NCBI GenBank assembly: GCA_012934845.2
Contig: WNNJ02003480.1
Coordinates: forward strand, 62,001 to 126,000
Length of the DNA: 64,000 bases
Reading direction: 5' to 3'
From: Pomphorhynchus laevis
Taxonomy: Eukaryota > Acanthocephala > Palaeacanthocephala > Echinorhynchida > Pomphorhynchidae
Part shown: positions 1 through 11,804 of the stretch, piece by piece
Numbering within the stretch: the stretch's first letter is position 1
How the letters are laid out: each line of letters begins with the position of its first letter
The notes under the pieces: model-generated
What the model was told of the DNA's origin: nothing
The model's database searches: none
What the model saw: only the letters and a program-made list of their open reading frames with translations
Program-made: the position numbers and the translations under genes

Positions 1-379
1 AAAGGAGATATTTAATCTTTACACTAGATGGTACGTGGCAAGCCTTCAAATCAATTGAAATGCTGATCATGTAACGATCAAGCAGCGAAATGTTCGAACT
101 GTATGTCGTAAAGCTTAGAGAATTTGTTTCAACTGTACACCATGTAATTGTACAAATCGAGAAAATTTAATTGAAAAATTGGACCGGAATGATGTGAAGT
201 CAGTCAATATCTGTACCGAAAAACTATGATTGATAATAAATAAATTCTATTGAGGTCAATAGTCATCTAATTATTAGCTTAAGACGCAAGGGCTGTTTTG
301 TCTGTTCATCAATAACTGAACGACAGTAAAATGTACATGGCAAATAAAAAGTAAAATAAAAACGATCAGATTCATAAGT
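1..379. other. Unassigned AT-rich DNA
   Basis: No coding frame, structural RNA or recognisable repeat could be supported here. Confidence 0.4.
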
Positions 380-700
380 ATGTAGCTTGGACACTGCATT
401 GATCAGGAAGAGCAATCCAATCGCGGACTAATTTTCGGAACTCTTTAATAGTATTTGTGCAGATCATTCTACAGGTAACATGCTCTACACTTTCAGGACT
501 TGGTTTCCTATGATCTTGGTTTCAATTTTATACATCGCAATCAAGTCCAGATATAGTAGGCGAGATTGGGTAGAGCACATATCTATCTTTACAAAACGCT
601 CTGCGTACGACATGCGTGCTAGTGTGATACATAACTTAGATCCAAGTCTAAGTATGCTATCGAAAGATTTCATTTCCCTTAGGTTGCATGGTAAAGCGGT
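380..700 (-). pseudogene. C-terminal remnant of a Jockey/CR1-type RT
   Basis: Minus-strand frames contain a 'SFDSILRLGSKLC' segment, then 'MSYAERFVKIDM' and 'RLLYLDLIAMYKI'; in a shifted frame 'TIKEFRKLVRDWI' follows. The same order of motifs (LERILRR.(S/T)KL, Y..R...L.M, R....DL.AM, TI.EFK...(K/R).WI) occurs in the longer copies at 61.8 and 41.6 kb. That region lies behind the RT domain of non-LTR retrotransposon ORF2. Only the tail is left and it is frame-shifted, so it is a dead fragment. Confidence 0.55.
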
Positions 701-1235
701 CTGAATGCCTTATTCTATATGAAGCTTATTTAACATGCAATAAGACCTTATGCAATTTTTCTGTCTCGAACTCACTTTCTTGGAATGAAGAGATTAACCT
801 AATGTTTTATAAAGTGACCCACCCGAGACCAAATTTATAGCATTTACCTAAATGCAAGTAGCGCTTTTGTCTAAACGTTGGCATCCCACTATGAAACCGT
901 AATAAACGATACTGAAATGAATTTAAGCCTACAATCAATTATTATAATCTGCCATATTTTAATATGAAGAACTAATGACCAAAAGACGAAAATAATCCGA
1001 GAAAATCTAGAACGTAGGTTAGTTCTATGGAAATATAAAAAAATTAATGATTTGATGCTAGAGACACATTTACTGCAGAGTTTATGCATCAGATGCAAAA
1101 TAGAGTAACTCATCATCAATGCATTAAACTATTTATATCTATGATAAGTCAAGGCAAAACGAGTGGGCTATGCTCCTTATAAGTGACAAAGTTTTAGAAG
1201 TTTGTGGTATAATGTCTCTGAATGACTCAGTAGGC
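701..1235. other. Unassigned AT-rich DNA
   Basis: No feature supported. Frames at 889-1119 (-) look like chance openings with biased composition. Confidence 0.35.
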
Positions 1236-2620
1236 AATATGGCTGTGCACCAAAAATTAAATGAACTTCATCTGTTGCACAGGTATTGCGAAGAATGCTA
1301 TTCTTGATAATCCCTTAATAAATATAGCTGAACGTTATATTGTTCGCTTTCAAAATACTAGCGCAGATGATAATGCAAAGGTAACTCGACGAACTGATGG
1401 AGGTGTTGGCTCTTCTGGTAGTGATTCTAAATTATGGCAAAGTATGCTATGTTCGTTCGGATCTGCATCGATACGCTGTCAGCTGGATTAGTAGGTTTAC
1501 TGTTAAAATTTTTATTGAAGCTATTGATCCTTTACACTTGACAGTATTTACAATATATAGCTTTATACATCTTTTTAAAAAACCTAGCGTCAGATCTATC
1601 GGCATTTGGGAGGTAAGTCGTCGAATAATCCAAAAGGTTTTTGCTATATACGTAAGTAAAGATCTTCAAATGGTATCTGATCAGCATCAATTATGTGCTG
1701 GACAACGCTGCGGAGTTAAATTAATTATTCATTCAGTTCGTTAAGTATTTAAGGAAGACAACGAAATGGCCATTCTACAACTTGATGCCGGTAATGCTTT
1801 TAACCGGATAAATTGACAGCTTACTCTTACAAACATTAATAAAGTGTCCCTCATTATATACAGGTTTTTGTATAAATATGAATGGTCATTATGGCCCGCT
1901 GTGTCAAAAATGTAATTATTGGTTCAGCAGATGTTTTCGCACATTAATGTCCGCCAGCAATGAATACATTTGCTGCGGCATACAATTCATTCATAAATGC
2001 CTTGAAAAAGGAAATAACCGGAGTTACCCAAATATGGTATGCTGACGACGCTAATTGTGTAGATTATCTTATGATTTAAAAAAAATGAAATTTTATCTGT
2101 AAAATTGGTCCAAAATATGGATATTTTGCGAACAAGGAGAAATGCAATCTCCTTGTACATTCTAGTATTCGGTCTAAAGCCTTCAAGGTGTTCACTGAAG
2201 ATTAAATTGACCGCCGGTTAAAGATGAAAGTTTCGTGGAGGGCATCCTAACTAGGAAGGTAGATAAGTGGTGTGATGTTCTATAACGATTTCAGATGTAG
2301 CCGATGTGAGCTCACATATTGCTTATATAGCTTTTACGCAGTCAATGCAATTCAAATGGAACTATAAACAGCATAGTTGCAAAACGTTAAGCATCATCTT
2401 TACATGCCTGTCGAGGGTTATATTCGATAGCATTGTATGTCAACTGCCATTTTTAGGCCTAACAGTTACGAATGACTCTATCTGTGGAATAATAAAGATT
2501 CCTCTAAGACATTGTTGATAAATGACCCAGCTGATTATCCAGAAATAGAATATACTAGATCAATACATATGTGCACGCCTCTAATTGATGGATTAATGGA
2601 AGATGGCTATTAAAAATGTA
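1236..2620 (+). pseudogene. Degenerate RLE-type retrotransposon ORF (family B)
   Basis: Successive frames reproduce, in order, the landmarks of the better copy at 23.4-26.4 kb. They are 'KLNELH', a 'GGVGSSGSDSKLWQSM' counterpart of 'GAAGPSGVNASSWKSM', 'SVRSIGIWEVSRRI' (family: GVRPIGVGEVSRRI), 'LCAGQRCGVKLIIHSVR', 'LQLDAGNAFNRIN', a mutated '(W)YADD' near 2,040 and 'RSIHMCTPLIDG'. Frames change at least four times and stops are frequent. It is the RT domain only; neither the N-terminal Cys cluster nor the endonuclease end is recognisable. An old, inactive copy. Confidence 0.65.
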
Positions 2621-2768
2621 AATCAATATTTCGTCATTGATTATAAACAAAAAAATATAAATTTGAAGGCATAAATGGTAATCATATGTATTTCTTTTCT
2701 CGTTCTGGGACAAAAACAACTTGTTTATCCGTTTTGGTACTTTTGTAGAAAGCCTTTTTAATTGCCCA

Positions 2769-3107
2769 TTATAAAAAACCGTTTTTATCTAATAGAATTC
2801 TAATTATCTTATTATTTGCTTCAAGTAGTTCATTTATATCGGAAACAATCATCTTACTTCGTAAAAACAAAGAATTAGCAGTAGATATTTTCCAAGATGT
2901 TGGGACATTGGTATTCCACGAACTTATATTTAAATTATTTAAATTTTTATAATAAACGGATGTTTTTAAAATATCATTTGATGTTCTACAAACGACGACG
3001 TCTAAAAATGCTAATCTATAATCTAATTTCAATTCTAGTGTCCACTGAATATTTTCATCAAAAAAATTTATTGCTATTTGTAATAACACAATTGATGTAC
3101 AGGACAT
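2769..3107 (-). pseudogene. Penelope-like element RT fragment
   Basis: A 112-residue frame carries the end of a Penelope-type RT: 'FFDENIQWTLE', 'RLAFLDVVVCR' (family pattern (L/I)xFLDVxVxR), a Y.K region where YRKP is expected, 'NVPTSWKIS', and 'INELLEANNKIIRILLDKNGF' at the end. The arrangement FLDV - YRKP - S.P..WK - EL....L..NGY is characteristic of Penelope-like elements, which use an RT related to telomerase and often a GIY-YIG endonuclease. YRKP is degraded to YYKN and there is no catalytic YxDD part, so this is a 5'-truncated remnant. Confidence 0.6.
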
Positions 3108-3458
3108 ACTATGTATTACTCAACGTATGATCTTTTGTGATAATTCGGTTAAGTTTGACAAATTAATAATCTGATTTTGGCGATAATTTTGGACAATAAT
3201 TTGCTGTTTACGTCATTAAGATTAACTTTTACATTGGGCAATTTAATTATAATAAGTTTCGCCGATTGATATTTTTTATAATTTAAATAATTTAATTCAA
3301 TTATTTCTAAATTATTAAAATACCCATGCACATATTTCTTCATTATCAATTGCATCTGCTATACAATTTTTATAGCAAAGGCTATTTTAATTGTCGTCTT
3401 TTTAATGTATTTTTATATTGGTTCATAGCTAAAGCTGATTATCAGTTGTTTACTTTAG

Positions 3459-3998
3459 GATTCAAGCAGCAAATCCTATCCCCACCAGTTCGTGTATGGT
3501 AAGATCATACTCTGTCCATGTATTTGAAAGCAGTTTATTTTTGCTAGGCCTGTAAAGCGAGTAGACAATTCCCCCTTCAAGGTTTTTATTGATATTAAAC
3601 TACGTGTTAACGATAGTACTATTATTTCTGAACAAGCAATTAGCTGTGGACGATCATTCTTTAACAAAACTCAAGTATCAAAACTGATAAAACTTATTAT
3701 GAAACCATATGAAGGCATATCACCGCAGAATTACCAGCTCGTAACTGAAGACAATATAATTATGAAATGGGATAAGCACATAGGAGATTATCTGATTAGA
3801 AATGGATCGATGTTAAGATTACGAAAACGTAACCATCCTGGAAGACATAGGAGTAAATCTGAGAAGGAAAATCTAAAGATGAAAGTTAAGAAAACGACTG
3901 AAGATTCACTAAGTAGTTCATCAGATTCATTTTCATCAGAGACAACTCAAAAATCCGGCACAAATAGAAATCAAATCGACGGTAACATGATGTATTGA
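3459..3998 (+). CDS. 3' end of a spliced gene with a ubiquitin-like region
   Basis: Two exons fit together: 3,459-3,498 (acceptor tactttag, donor GTAAGA) and 3,548-3,998 (acceptor tttgctag), separated by a 49-bp intron and joined in frame across a TGG codon. The joined product reads 'FKQQILSPPVRVWPVKR...' then 'FKVFIDIKLRVND', and residues just before a basic/Ser-rich tail, 'SPQNYQLVTEDNIIM' and 'GDYLIRNGSMLRLRKR', follow the layout of a ubiquitin-like fold (cf. 'P..QRL...G..L....L.DY.I..GS.L.L..R'). The tail is Lys/Ser-rich. Upstream exons were not found and would precede 3,459. Function unknown; it could be a pseudogene left between retroelements, but the short intron with good splice sites argues for a real gene end. 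Confidence 0.45.
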
Positions 3999-4138
3999 AA
4001 TCAATTATTTACAAACTGCATTGAAATTCAATATGCTTATATTCATTTATCAATTAAATGCAATGACCGTGTTATATCGAAATGTATTATATACGAATTA
4101 GAATAAACCAATTTTTATTATTGCACCATATCGGTAAG

Positions 4139-5100
4139 ATAATTCGAAATCTGTATATCAGCCAGATACAGAGACACTTTTTTAGTACAAGCCAGCATCG
4201 AAATTCTGCAATATAATGAAGAATATTTGCATATTGATATTATAATATTTGCATATCAATGGACTGCATAATGGAACAAATAAAATCACTTAATATTATA
4301 TTTTTACAATATAAAATTATATTATATTATTTATATTACTTATCTAATATTTTTATTGTATTATATTTGATTTTTCATCAATAATGTGAAAATATATAGG
4401 ATATTTGCGGAATATTTGGAATAATTTCTGGAAATTTCACAACGTATTCATTTAAAAGTTTACTTGAACTTGAAATCGTGCTGAACGGAACGATGAGATA
4501 ACAAAGACTAACATTAACTTCAAGTTAATTTAGCGCACAGTTAAACTCGGCTGGCACAGTTAAACGATTCATTTAAAAGTTTACTTGAACTTGAAATCTT
4601 GTTGAACAGAACGATGAGATAACAAAAAAGACTAACATTTATGTCAAGTTTATTTTAAACTCTGTGGTGCCAACACACAGTCTTAGATATTCGACGGCTA
4701 ATCGCTCAAACGGTTTTTGCCATAGAATCTCGAGCAACGCCATACACTATAAAAATAGAAGCTCGAGGCGTTTCGAAATTAATTATTATAGATATAATAA
4801 AGACATTCATAAAATGTTCCTCATATGTGTGCGCTGTTTGGTCACGTTTACCCCTTTATTCACAAATTTTGCGAGATATCATGATCTGATCTAATGAGTT
4901 ATAGCATCTTATTAAAAATTCATGCCCTTTGTAATCCGCAACTAATGGGTGGTAAGAAATCATTTTTTTAATTTTTAATCTATTTTTAGTACAAGCCAGC
5001 ATCGAAATTATGTAATATAATGAAGAATATTTGTATATTGATATTATAATATTTGCACATCAATGGAAAGCATAATGGAAAAATAAAATCATTTAATCAT
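4139..5100. repeat. Direct repeat pair and local tandem duplication
   Basis: A segment of about 115 bp beginning 'agtacaagccagcatcgaaa' is present at about 4,185-4,295 and again at 4,987-5,100 with few differences. Between them an approximately 120-bp unit ('cattcatttaaaagtttac...gagataacaaa...gactaacat') occurs at about 4,447 and 4,567 in tandem. A short duplication containing 'cacagccgttt/tacagccgttt' follows at 5,146-5,217. No coding capacity; non-coding intergenic repeats of unknown origin. Confidence 0.6.
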
Positions 5101-5469
5101 ACGATAGAAATTCTCAATAATTTTTAAAATTATTTATGTACATTTCAGGCCACAGCCGTTTAATTTAATAATTAAAATTATTATTTTAAAAAATTTCAGG
5201 CTACAGCCGTTTTCTCGATGAAATTTATCCGATAAGTCATAGATCCGATAATTTTATAATGTCTATACTGATAAAATAAAAACTTATCAAACAATTAATT
5301 ATCAAATAAAAATTATCAGACAATTAATTACATTAAATATCAATATTAATATTAGAAATAAATATAATTTAATTTTGTTAAAAACTGCTATAAAGATATG
5401 CTTTACATAGACTGCAATTACAAATTCGCTGAAAATTAAAAGAAATATACATTAATAATACATCACCAG

Positions 5470-5781
5470 TATTTCTGACATTAATCAAAAGGACGCTACT
5501 AATCAGCCTGGATGGGTTTCATTTGCTGCTACCCTAAACAACATTTCACGTCTAGACCCTTATTATCTGCTTACTCCATACACTGGTGCTGATTGGATTC
5601 GAAGTTTGGACTTCTGTATCGCGCTTCCATACATACACTAGGCTAGCTTCCCCAGTGGTGTAGATATACATTTCTGTATATTACTTTAGGTATGGGATCG
5701 TATTCTAACGATCTATTAGAAACCCACCCATTTGTGATCCGCTTGCCGGATCACTGTTTTTCATGCTGCCACTTGCAATGA
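5470..5781 (+). CDS. Possible two-exon gene fragment, function unknown
   Basis: This patch is clearly richer in G+C than its surroundings. A frame runs from 5,459 to 5,641 without ATG ('DATNQPGWVSFAATLNN', 'YYLLTPYTGADWIRSLDFC'). If spliced at GT 5,616 to the acceptor 'tactttag' before 5,690, it continues in frame as 'MGSYSNDLLETHPFVIRLP' and ends Cys-rich at 5,781. I recognise no family. A hairpin (gtgatccg / cggatcac, about 5,735-5,755) lies in the second part. It may be an exon pair, a pseudogene, or a repeat whose frames are chance. Confidence 0.25.
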
Positions 5782-5991
5782 ATGTTTTTAATTAAAAATA
5801 TATACATTATAATATAATATATAAAAATTATAGTATAATATATAAATATTATACATTATATAGGTTACATATTATATTTTTGTAGGTTATATTTCTACAT
5901 CAAATTTGATTATAAATCGATTGCAAATTGGATGACAAAAATTGTAATTGTCAACAAATAGAAGTTTAATTCCGAAACAAAATCTCGTGTT

Positions 5992-7524
5992 TCAGTCGTT
6001 CTTACATTGCATATCAATATACCTTTGAATATCAAATTTCTTTGAACAACCATTGTAAGTCATTGGTCGAATTTTACCGAGTACCGGTCTATCAGCAAAA
6101 GCTCTATCGTGAATGCCGCAAATGCTCCACATGACTCCAACATAACCATTCGGATCGCAACCATCCAAACTATATTTGTCGTTAAGGTACAATGCTATTT
6201 CTACTGCCTTTTCTGGGCTTTGGCTCCACTCCAAAATTTTCTTGGCCCAATACATCCGCATAAAGCCATGTATTTTACCTTCATTCAGCAACTGTAACTG
6301 TGCGGCATTCCACAGTTCATCGTGAGTCTGCGCATGTTCAAAATGTGATAGTTTATACACGTATTGTCGTTCATCTTTTTTGTGATCATCAAGTGTGGTT
6401 TTGGCCCAATTAGCTGCTCCTTTGACAGAATCATAATATGGCTGATAGAAGCAGAAATTATCTGATAGCTCCCGACGGATTACTGATTCTTCAATAAATA
6501 CATCAATAGACTCCTTTAGTTTTTTAAAGGAATTTTGAATTTCAGTAAAAATTAAAATACATCGCTGCATGGATAAATGTCCGAAATGTATCCAAGGCGA
6601 TAGGTTACTTATGCCATTTTGCTTCGTTGGATCATTGCGATCTATATGATATGTGTTGACATGGAATTTTAAGAATGACGCTAAATGATCGAGCGCTGCT
6701 TGAGATCCCGGTTTAAATTGTTCACATTGAAGCACGCTACGGTCTACTTTAATATAATTATTTAATAAGTCATCCCAATCTGGAGGTAAACTAAGCGAAA
6801 TATCTGATATCATTGATTTTGCTTGTTTTACAATCGCGGGAAATTCAGTAAGATACTCTTTCAAATATGAATGTATTTTGCTTCGGATTGTCCTTGCGGC
6901 ATATTCTTGGTGATCCGAAGTTACCCAACATGGGACAATATTGTGAGCATCGACTTGATCAAATTGAACAGACTTAGGTAAACTTTCACAAATATTTTGA
7001 ACCCACTCTGTAGCAGGTCTTATCGGGAGAAAGTCTGTAATCAAATGACTGGCATTTAGATCTTTTACGAGTGTAGGAATTTGTGTATTTGGTGATCCCG
7101 ATAAGATTTCGAATGGAATATTCAGTTTCTTAAGTTCATTCCATAACAGTTTTAAACCAGAAAGTAAAAAGTGATACTGCCTGTATGTGGAATCGAGATA
7201 TTTTTTAGGTAAGCAGTAACAAAATACTAACGGCCTATTTTCTCGCAAAGCAATCATTTGAGCATATATTGCAGCCCAATTATCCTCTATTCTTTGATCT
7301 CTTACCATCCAATACAACACAGGGCCTGTTCTAGAACCGACATCAGTTCCTCTCTGCAAAGAGCGTACCCGATTACTGTTAAAGTATTTTTCATCAACAC
7401 TTGAATATCTGGTTTTGCTTAAATGCTCGGATATCAATCGTCCGTCGGTCATCCATTTGGTAAGTTTAACTTGATTATTTCGGACTGGACTTCTTGCTTT
7501 CTTACTACTTAGACGTAAACTCAT
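5992..7524 (-). CDS. phr: Class II CPD photolyase
   Basis: A single open exon of 510 codons starting at ATG 7,522-7,524. The product is a deoxyribodipyrimidine photolyase that uses blue light and FADH- to split cyclobutane pyrimidine dimers in DNA. Residues about 68-140 hold the N-terminal antenna-type domain ('PVLYWMVRDQRIEDNWA', typical of class II). The FAD-binding C-terminal half includes 'LSPWIHFGHLS', 'RRELSDNFCFYQP', 'HDELWNAAQLQL', 'MRMYWAKKILEW' at about 422-433, and the class II signature 'CDPNGYVGVMWSICGIHDRA' from about 456, then 'RPVLGKIRPMTYNGCSKKFD'. Length and motifs are those of a complete enzyme. The first 60 residues are basic and variable and could target nucleus or mitochondrion. 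No intron is evident, unusual beside the nine-exon neighbour, but nothing shows retro-insertion. Placental mammals lack this enzyme; many invertebrates keep it. Confidence 0.95.
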   Translation of the reverse strand: MSLRLSSKKARSPVRNNQVKLTKWMTDGRLISEHLSKTRYSSVDEKYFNSNRVRSLQRGTDVGSRTGPVLYWMVRDQRIEDNWAAIYAQMIALRENRPLVFCYCLPKKYLDSTYRQYHFLLSGLKLLWNELKKLNIPFEILSGSPNTQIPTLVKDLNASHLITDFLPIRPATEWVQNICESLPKSVQFDQVDAHNIVPCWVTSDHQEYAARTIRSKIHSYLKEYLTEFPAIVKQAKSMISDISLSLPPDWDDLLNNYIKVDRSVLQCEQFKPGSQAALDHLASFLKFHVNTYHIDRNDPTKQNGISNLSPWIHFGHLSMQRCILIFTEIQNSFKKLKESIDVFIEESVIRRELSDNFCFYQPYYDSVKGAANWAKTTLDDHKKDERQYVYKLSHFEHAQTHDELWNAAQLQLLNEGKIHGFMRMYWAKKILEWSQSPEKAVEIALYLNDKYSLDGCDPNGYVGVMWSICGIHDRAFADRPVLGKIRPMTYNGCSKKFDIQRYIDMQCKND

Positions 7525-8540
7525 AATAGCTATTTTGACTAACTCAAGTCTAAATTAAACAATCACCTAAGACAAAAATGTTTCATTACTTTCAAAAATA
7601 AATCACGTGATATGCTCATATGCTAAACATATTATTAACTCTAAATTCACACATGATCACCGAATATGAGCTGTAATAATTTACTTGTCAAAGATGATCT
7701 ATTTTTATCACATTTTTGACACATTTGATCAATTTTGGTCACATTTTTCTAGTCTATCTGTGTCACAGATAATTTTAGATTGCAAATCATTTTAGTAAAA
7801 GGATTATAATTTAAAATGATTTAATTTTATACTAAAATTTAATGTATCTGAAATGTAGAAAAATTCTAAACAAACTTTTTATTTCGAAAATAACAAGTTT
7901 GTATTAATAAGAAAAAGTTTGCATTGATAAGTAAAATTTTAAAACAAACTTTGACTTATCCTAATAATGAGATTAAGTTACAGTTTGCAACAAAAAAGTT
8001 AAAGTTTAAAGTTAAAGTTCGCGGTTTGAAATCTAATGAAGATGATAGTAGGAGCTATCTAAATAGATATCTTAATTTTTGAATAAAACTAGTGCATTCC
8101 TTACTTCGTTTCTATAAATTTACATAATTATAAAGAAAAAATAAATTCATATTTTTAATTGAGAATTTTATGTAGGACAAATACATCAATAAGTATCATT
8201 CTTTTATATACCCAAGTAAGAATCATTATTGACATTGTGCCTTAGATAAATTACATAAAATAACAGTAACGTCATATTCTTAAATGCATTATTATCAATT
8301 TTATATTAAAATATAAACTGTATAATGATCTTTCAAATTACAAAGTTACTATTCAATACTTGAGATCGTTAAATAAAAGTTTATATAGAGACAATACATT
8401 AGCATTATATTGCCCTCGTCACTTTTTTAAGTATAAATTTTTAAAAATTAAAAATAAAATAACGCATTTGATATAGTTCGAGGAAATTCTCAATAACCTA
8501 ATCCAATTAACTTTCTATGAAATGCAAGTGGCGACGAAAA
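7525..8540. other. AT-rich intergenic DNA upstream of the photolyase gene
   Basis: No genes seen. It should hold the photolyase promoter, but no convincing TATA or other element could be picked out. Short imperfect repeats around 'aaacaaacttt' (7,870-7,970) are present. Confidence 0.4.
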
Positions 8541-8542
8541 TA

Positions 8543-8767
8543 AGTAATCTGAATGAATTACGTGTAAACTTTTATTTACAACACTAACAGGAAAAAAGGA
8601 CTAAAACCTGTAATGTTATTTTTTCGCCTTATTTCCACAATGTGATAATATGGCGAATACCGGGTTAAGCTTTCCGAAGAAGATTTTAAAATATCTTTAC
8701 AGGTTTTAGTCCTTTTTCCTGTTAGTGTTGCAAATAAAGTTGTAACATAATTCTTTCAGATTAATCA
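8543..8767. mobile_element. Foldback MITE with about 68-bp terminal inverted repeats
   Basis: The left arm starts 'taatctgaatgaatta' and runs to '...aggactaaaacctgtaa' (about 8,608). The right arm (from about 8,697) is its inverted copy, ending 'taattctttcagatta'. The innermost 40 bp ('caacactaacagg', 'ggactaaaacctgtaa') are nearly identical, and the outer part has a few mismatches. There are 90 bp of non-coding loop. Size, AT-rich non-coding content and long TIRs fit a non-autonomous DNA transposon. Target-site duplication is not certain. Confidence 0.65.
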
Positions 8768-8770
8768 CCT

Positions 8771-8812
8771 AATCCATATCAAACTGTTTAAAAAAATAGT
8801 TTGATATGGACT
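8771..8812. repeat. Short-spacer palindrome
   Basis: 'tccatatcaaact' is followed after an A/T spacer by 'agtttgatatgga'. It lies directly beside the MITE end. Confidence 0.6.
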
Positions 8813-9817
8813 ATGAACGATGGTATTGTCCGTATTTTAAAGAATGTTAATATTAGAAGCTTTTTTCATAGACCAAATATGTATTATCTGTATGACCTAC
8901 TAAATTATTACTTGCAATGTACATTACAGGACGAGGCGTCGGTTACTTACATGATACCGTTACGATTGTAAGTTAATCATGTTTACAATTCAAAATTATT
9001 ATTTCAAAATAGATAACGATTTACTATGAAATAATAATGTAATGCGTTCTAATTTATTACAAATAATTAGAAAAATTAACAACTTACATTAATCTAATTG
9101 CTTTTAAAATTAATTAATCCGTAAAATAAATTTTCTAAAAGAATAATCACTTACTTTTTGTATTGACTGAATTGGAAACTTTTTGTTAGGAAATTATACC
9201 TCAAAGATAATCCTTACTATTTGATTTAATTAGTTTGCTTTGATGTTGAAATTACTTCAAATTGCTACTAACCAATATTTTACGATTTATAAATTTTTGT
9301 AATGAAAAATTGGCAAGATTGAGGGTTTTTTATTCCAAACTGTTTTAAAATTATCAAAGTGTTTTACTCCTTAGGCTTAAATATAATAATTTTAAAACAT
9401 AAAGTTTGGTTTACAAATTTATTGTATATTTATTAATTATTAAGTTAATAAATAATAGAGGCATTTAAGCCAGACTTGAAATGATTTTTTAAATAAATAA
9501 AATTAGGTTCCAAATATTTATATAATATAAAAGTATATTATATGTATATTATAAATGTATAATATTATACAATATATAATATTTATTTTTTATAAATATA
9601 AAAGTGTTATTATATTTTTTGTTGACTATTTTTCGCAATTGTTCTGATATATCGGTAATCGTTTGCACAACATGTGTAAAAGTTGGGTGTTTGTACACTA
9701 AAGTGATGAAGTCGATCAATTTGCATGAGAGGCATTTTATAAAGAACATAACAACGAAAAATATGTACAAAGAAGATCACCGAGATTTACAAAATCGGGG
9801 ATCAATACATTCTTTAT

Positions 9818-10528
9818 TTGGCACATATACATTTGAATTTTAGTCTTCAGTACAAATATCTTGGTATCCTATTTTCATCGAGATGGTCATTTACTAGACA
9901 CCTTGAGTGCAAATATGCACAGGTGGTGTCAACAACCACGCAAGCCCGCTCAGTGGGATTTATCTTGTTCGAAGGTGCAAAGCGTGATTTCAAAATAATG
10001 CTTCTTTCTATGATCCAATATGACATTCCTGCAATATGGTCAGACCTAACTGATCAGACTTTGCACAATTACACGAATGCCAATCTCGATACATCAAACG
10101 CATTGTAGGTGTTTCCTTGAAGTGCTCTTCGACTGCGTTAACTGTGATAGCAAAATTAGATACATGATCTTGATATATTAGGAAACTCATTGATTTACTA
10201 GAAATTAGCGAGTTTTTCAAAAATAACGCATTATTCGAAGACAAAAATTCCTGGATCTAGAACTTCTCTCTACTCATTAATTCATGCAACACAATTGGCG
10301 TCTACTAGTTCATCAAAGATATATTTAGTAAGGAAGTTGTCATTGCACGGTTTTCATTACACGTTTTGCGTCACGAGAATTCTCTCACATAAACGGAGTA
10401 ATAATTTTGTTTGCTTCTTCTGCTACGAACCACGATCATACATACTTAATGTTTTATCTTGTTCGCATCTTTCTAAACGGAGTTCATCCGACATGAATCG
10501 TATAAATCTGAGGCTGATAACAAAATAA
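9818..10528 (+). pseudogene. R1/LOA-like non-LTR RT, C-terminal remnant
   Basis: 'YKYLGILFSSRWSFTRHLE' at about 9,851 matches the post-RT 'KYLG(V/I)' motif of non-LTR RTs, followed by a thumb-like region ('MIQYDIPAIWSDLT'). About 200 bp downstream 'LSLHGFHYTFCVTRI' and 'FVCFFCYEP...NVLSCSHL' resemble the 'GHG.F..FL.R......C.FC......H.L..C' zinc motif at the C-terminus of R1/LOA-type ORF2. Frames change and the gap between them is disrupted. A decayed fragment. Confidence 0.5.
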
Positions 10529-11267
10529 ATGACAATCATTTAATTAGTTTAAAAACAATAAATCCATAAAATATAATTAGCATCTTAAATATTTTTAGTA
10601 TTTTTAATATAATATTATAATCTTTAATATAAATTTGAATTTTTAAACAGTACAATACTCAACTTGGATATACAAAAACTTTTATTTTGTAGAATAATGG
10701 CGAATTGTAAGGCAAACCTGATTCATTATATATAACATTTTACAATTAACAATCATACGGTCGGGCTAGTAGGATACATAGATTTGTCCACATACTAGCT
10801 ATCGAATTAATTAAATCAATAATTTAATTAAAGTCGAAGTCAGCGAATTTCAAGTCGAAACTTGAACTATATGCAATTTAGTACGACAAAATTAATACAA
10901 CATTATTAATTTCTGATAATTTTCTTAAAATGGAGAATTATGCATCAACAAAATATTATTAAAATATTAAATTTACAATAAATCAACAAAAAAAATAAAT
11001 TTAAAATGAAAAATAAAAATAGCAGTTTATATTGAAAATTATCTCTAAATTTAGTATCAGTTTATAATAAAAAATATCAGTTTATATTGAAAATTATCTC
11101 TAAATTTAAAAATTTAGAATTAAGCAAACAATTTTTATGGACAAAAATGATATACTTTGTATTAAAATTACGATAAACCAGATAATCAAATTTAATCAGA
11201 GGAAATACGTCCTTAGCATGTATTCGGCCCCGCTTCTATGTTGGATCGAGCAATAGGGACCGAAACC

Positions 11268-11279
11268 TTATATAAGGCA
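11268..11279. promoter_or_regulatory. TATA-like 12-bp palindrome
   Basis: 'ccttatataagg' is embedded in an unusually GC-richer 100-bp stretch (11,210-11,320) of otherwise extremely AT-rich DNA. It could be a TATA box or the edge of an unrecognised element; no downstream gene supports either reading. Confidence 0.2.
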
Positions 11280-11804
11280 GTTCCTCCTGATGATCGCTAA
11301 TCCTTATTCTGATACAACGTCTGTTATTTATTAGTCAATTCATAAAAATTGATTTTTATTTTAAATTTTAATAATAAATTCTATTAATATATAAAACTAT
11401 AAATTATATGAAATCTTATATAGTTATGTATTATTTATCTTTATTTTTAATTTGTATGTAGACTCAGTTGGCTGATCTAATTGATTAACGAATTTTATCA
11501 TTAATATAAAATTTTAATTTAATGAATTTAATATAAATTGGAATTTATTTTAAGATAAACAAAAATACTTTTAATTTAAAAATTTATAATCAATCAATTA
11601 TGAACATTTTCATAATTTTAAAATTAGTTATTTTGAATTAAATTTGTTATTTATGTCCTTGATAAAATGTTTCTGTTCTAGAAGTAAAAACAATCGTTTG
11701 AACAGTAAAGAATAAAAGCGGTTTTTTATCATTACAAAGATAACCTAATAAAAAATCTTTTAGTTAAAAATATAAATTCATGAAGATTAAGTTTGACAAA
11801 TTGT

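Noticed and set aside
5735-5755. tRNA-like hairpin 'gtgatccg...cggatcac'
   Set aside because: No other arms of a cloverleaf, no A/B box; a lone hairpin.
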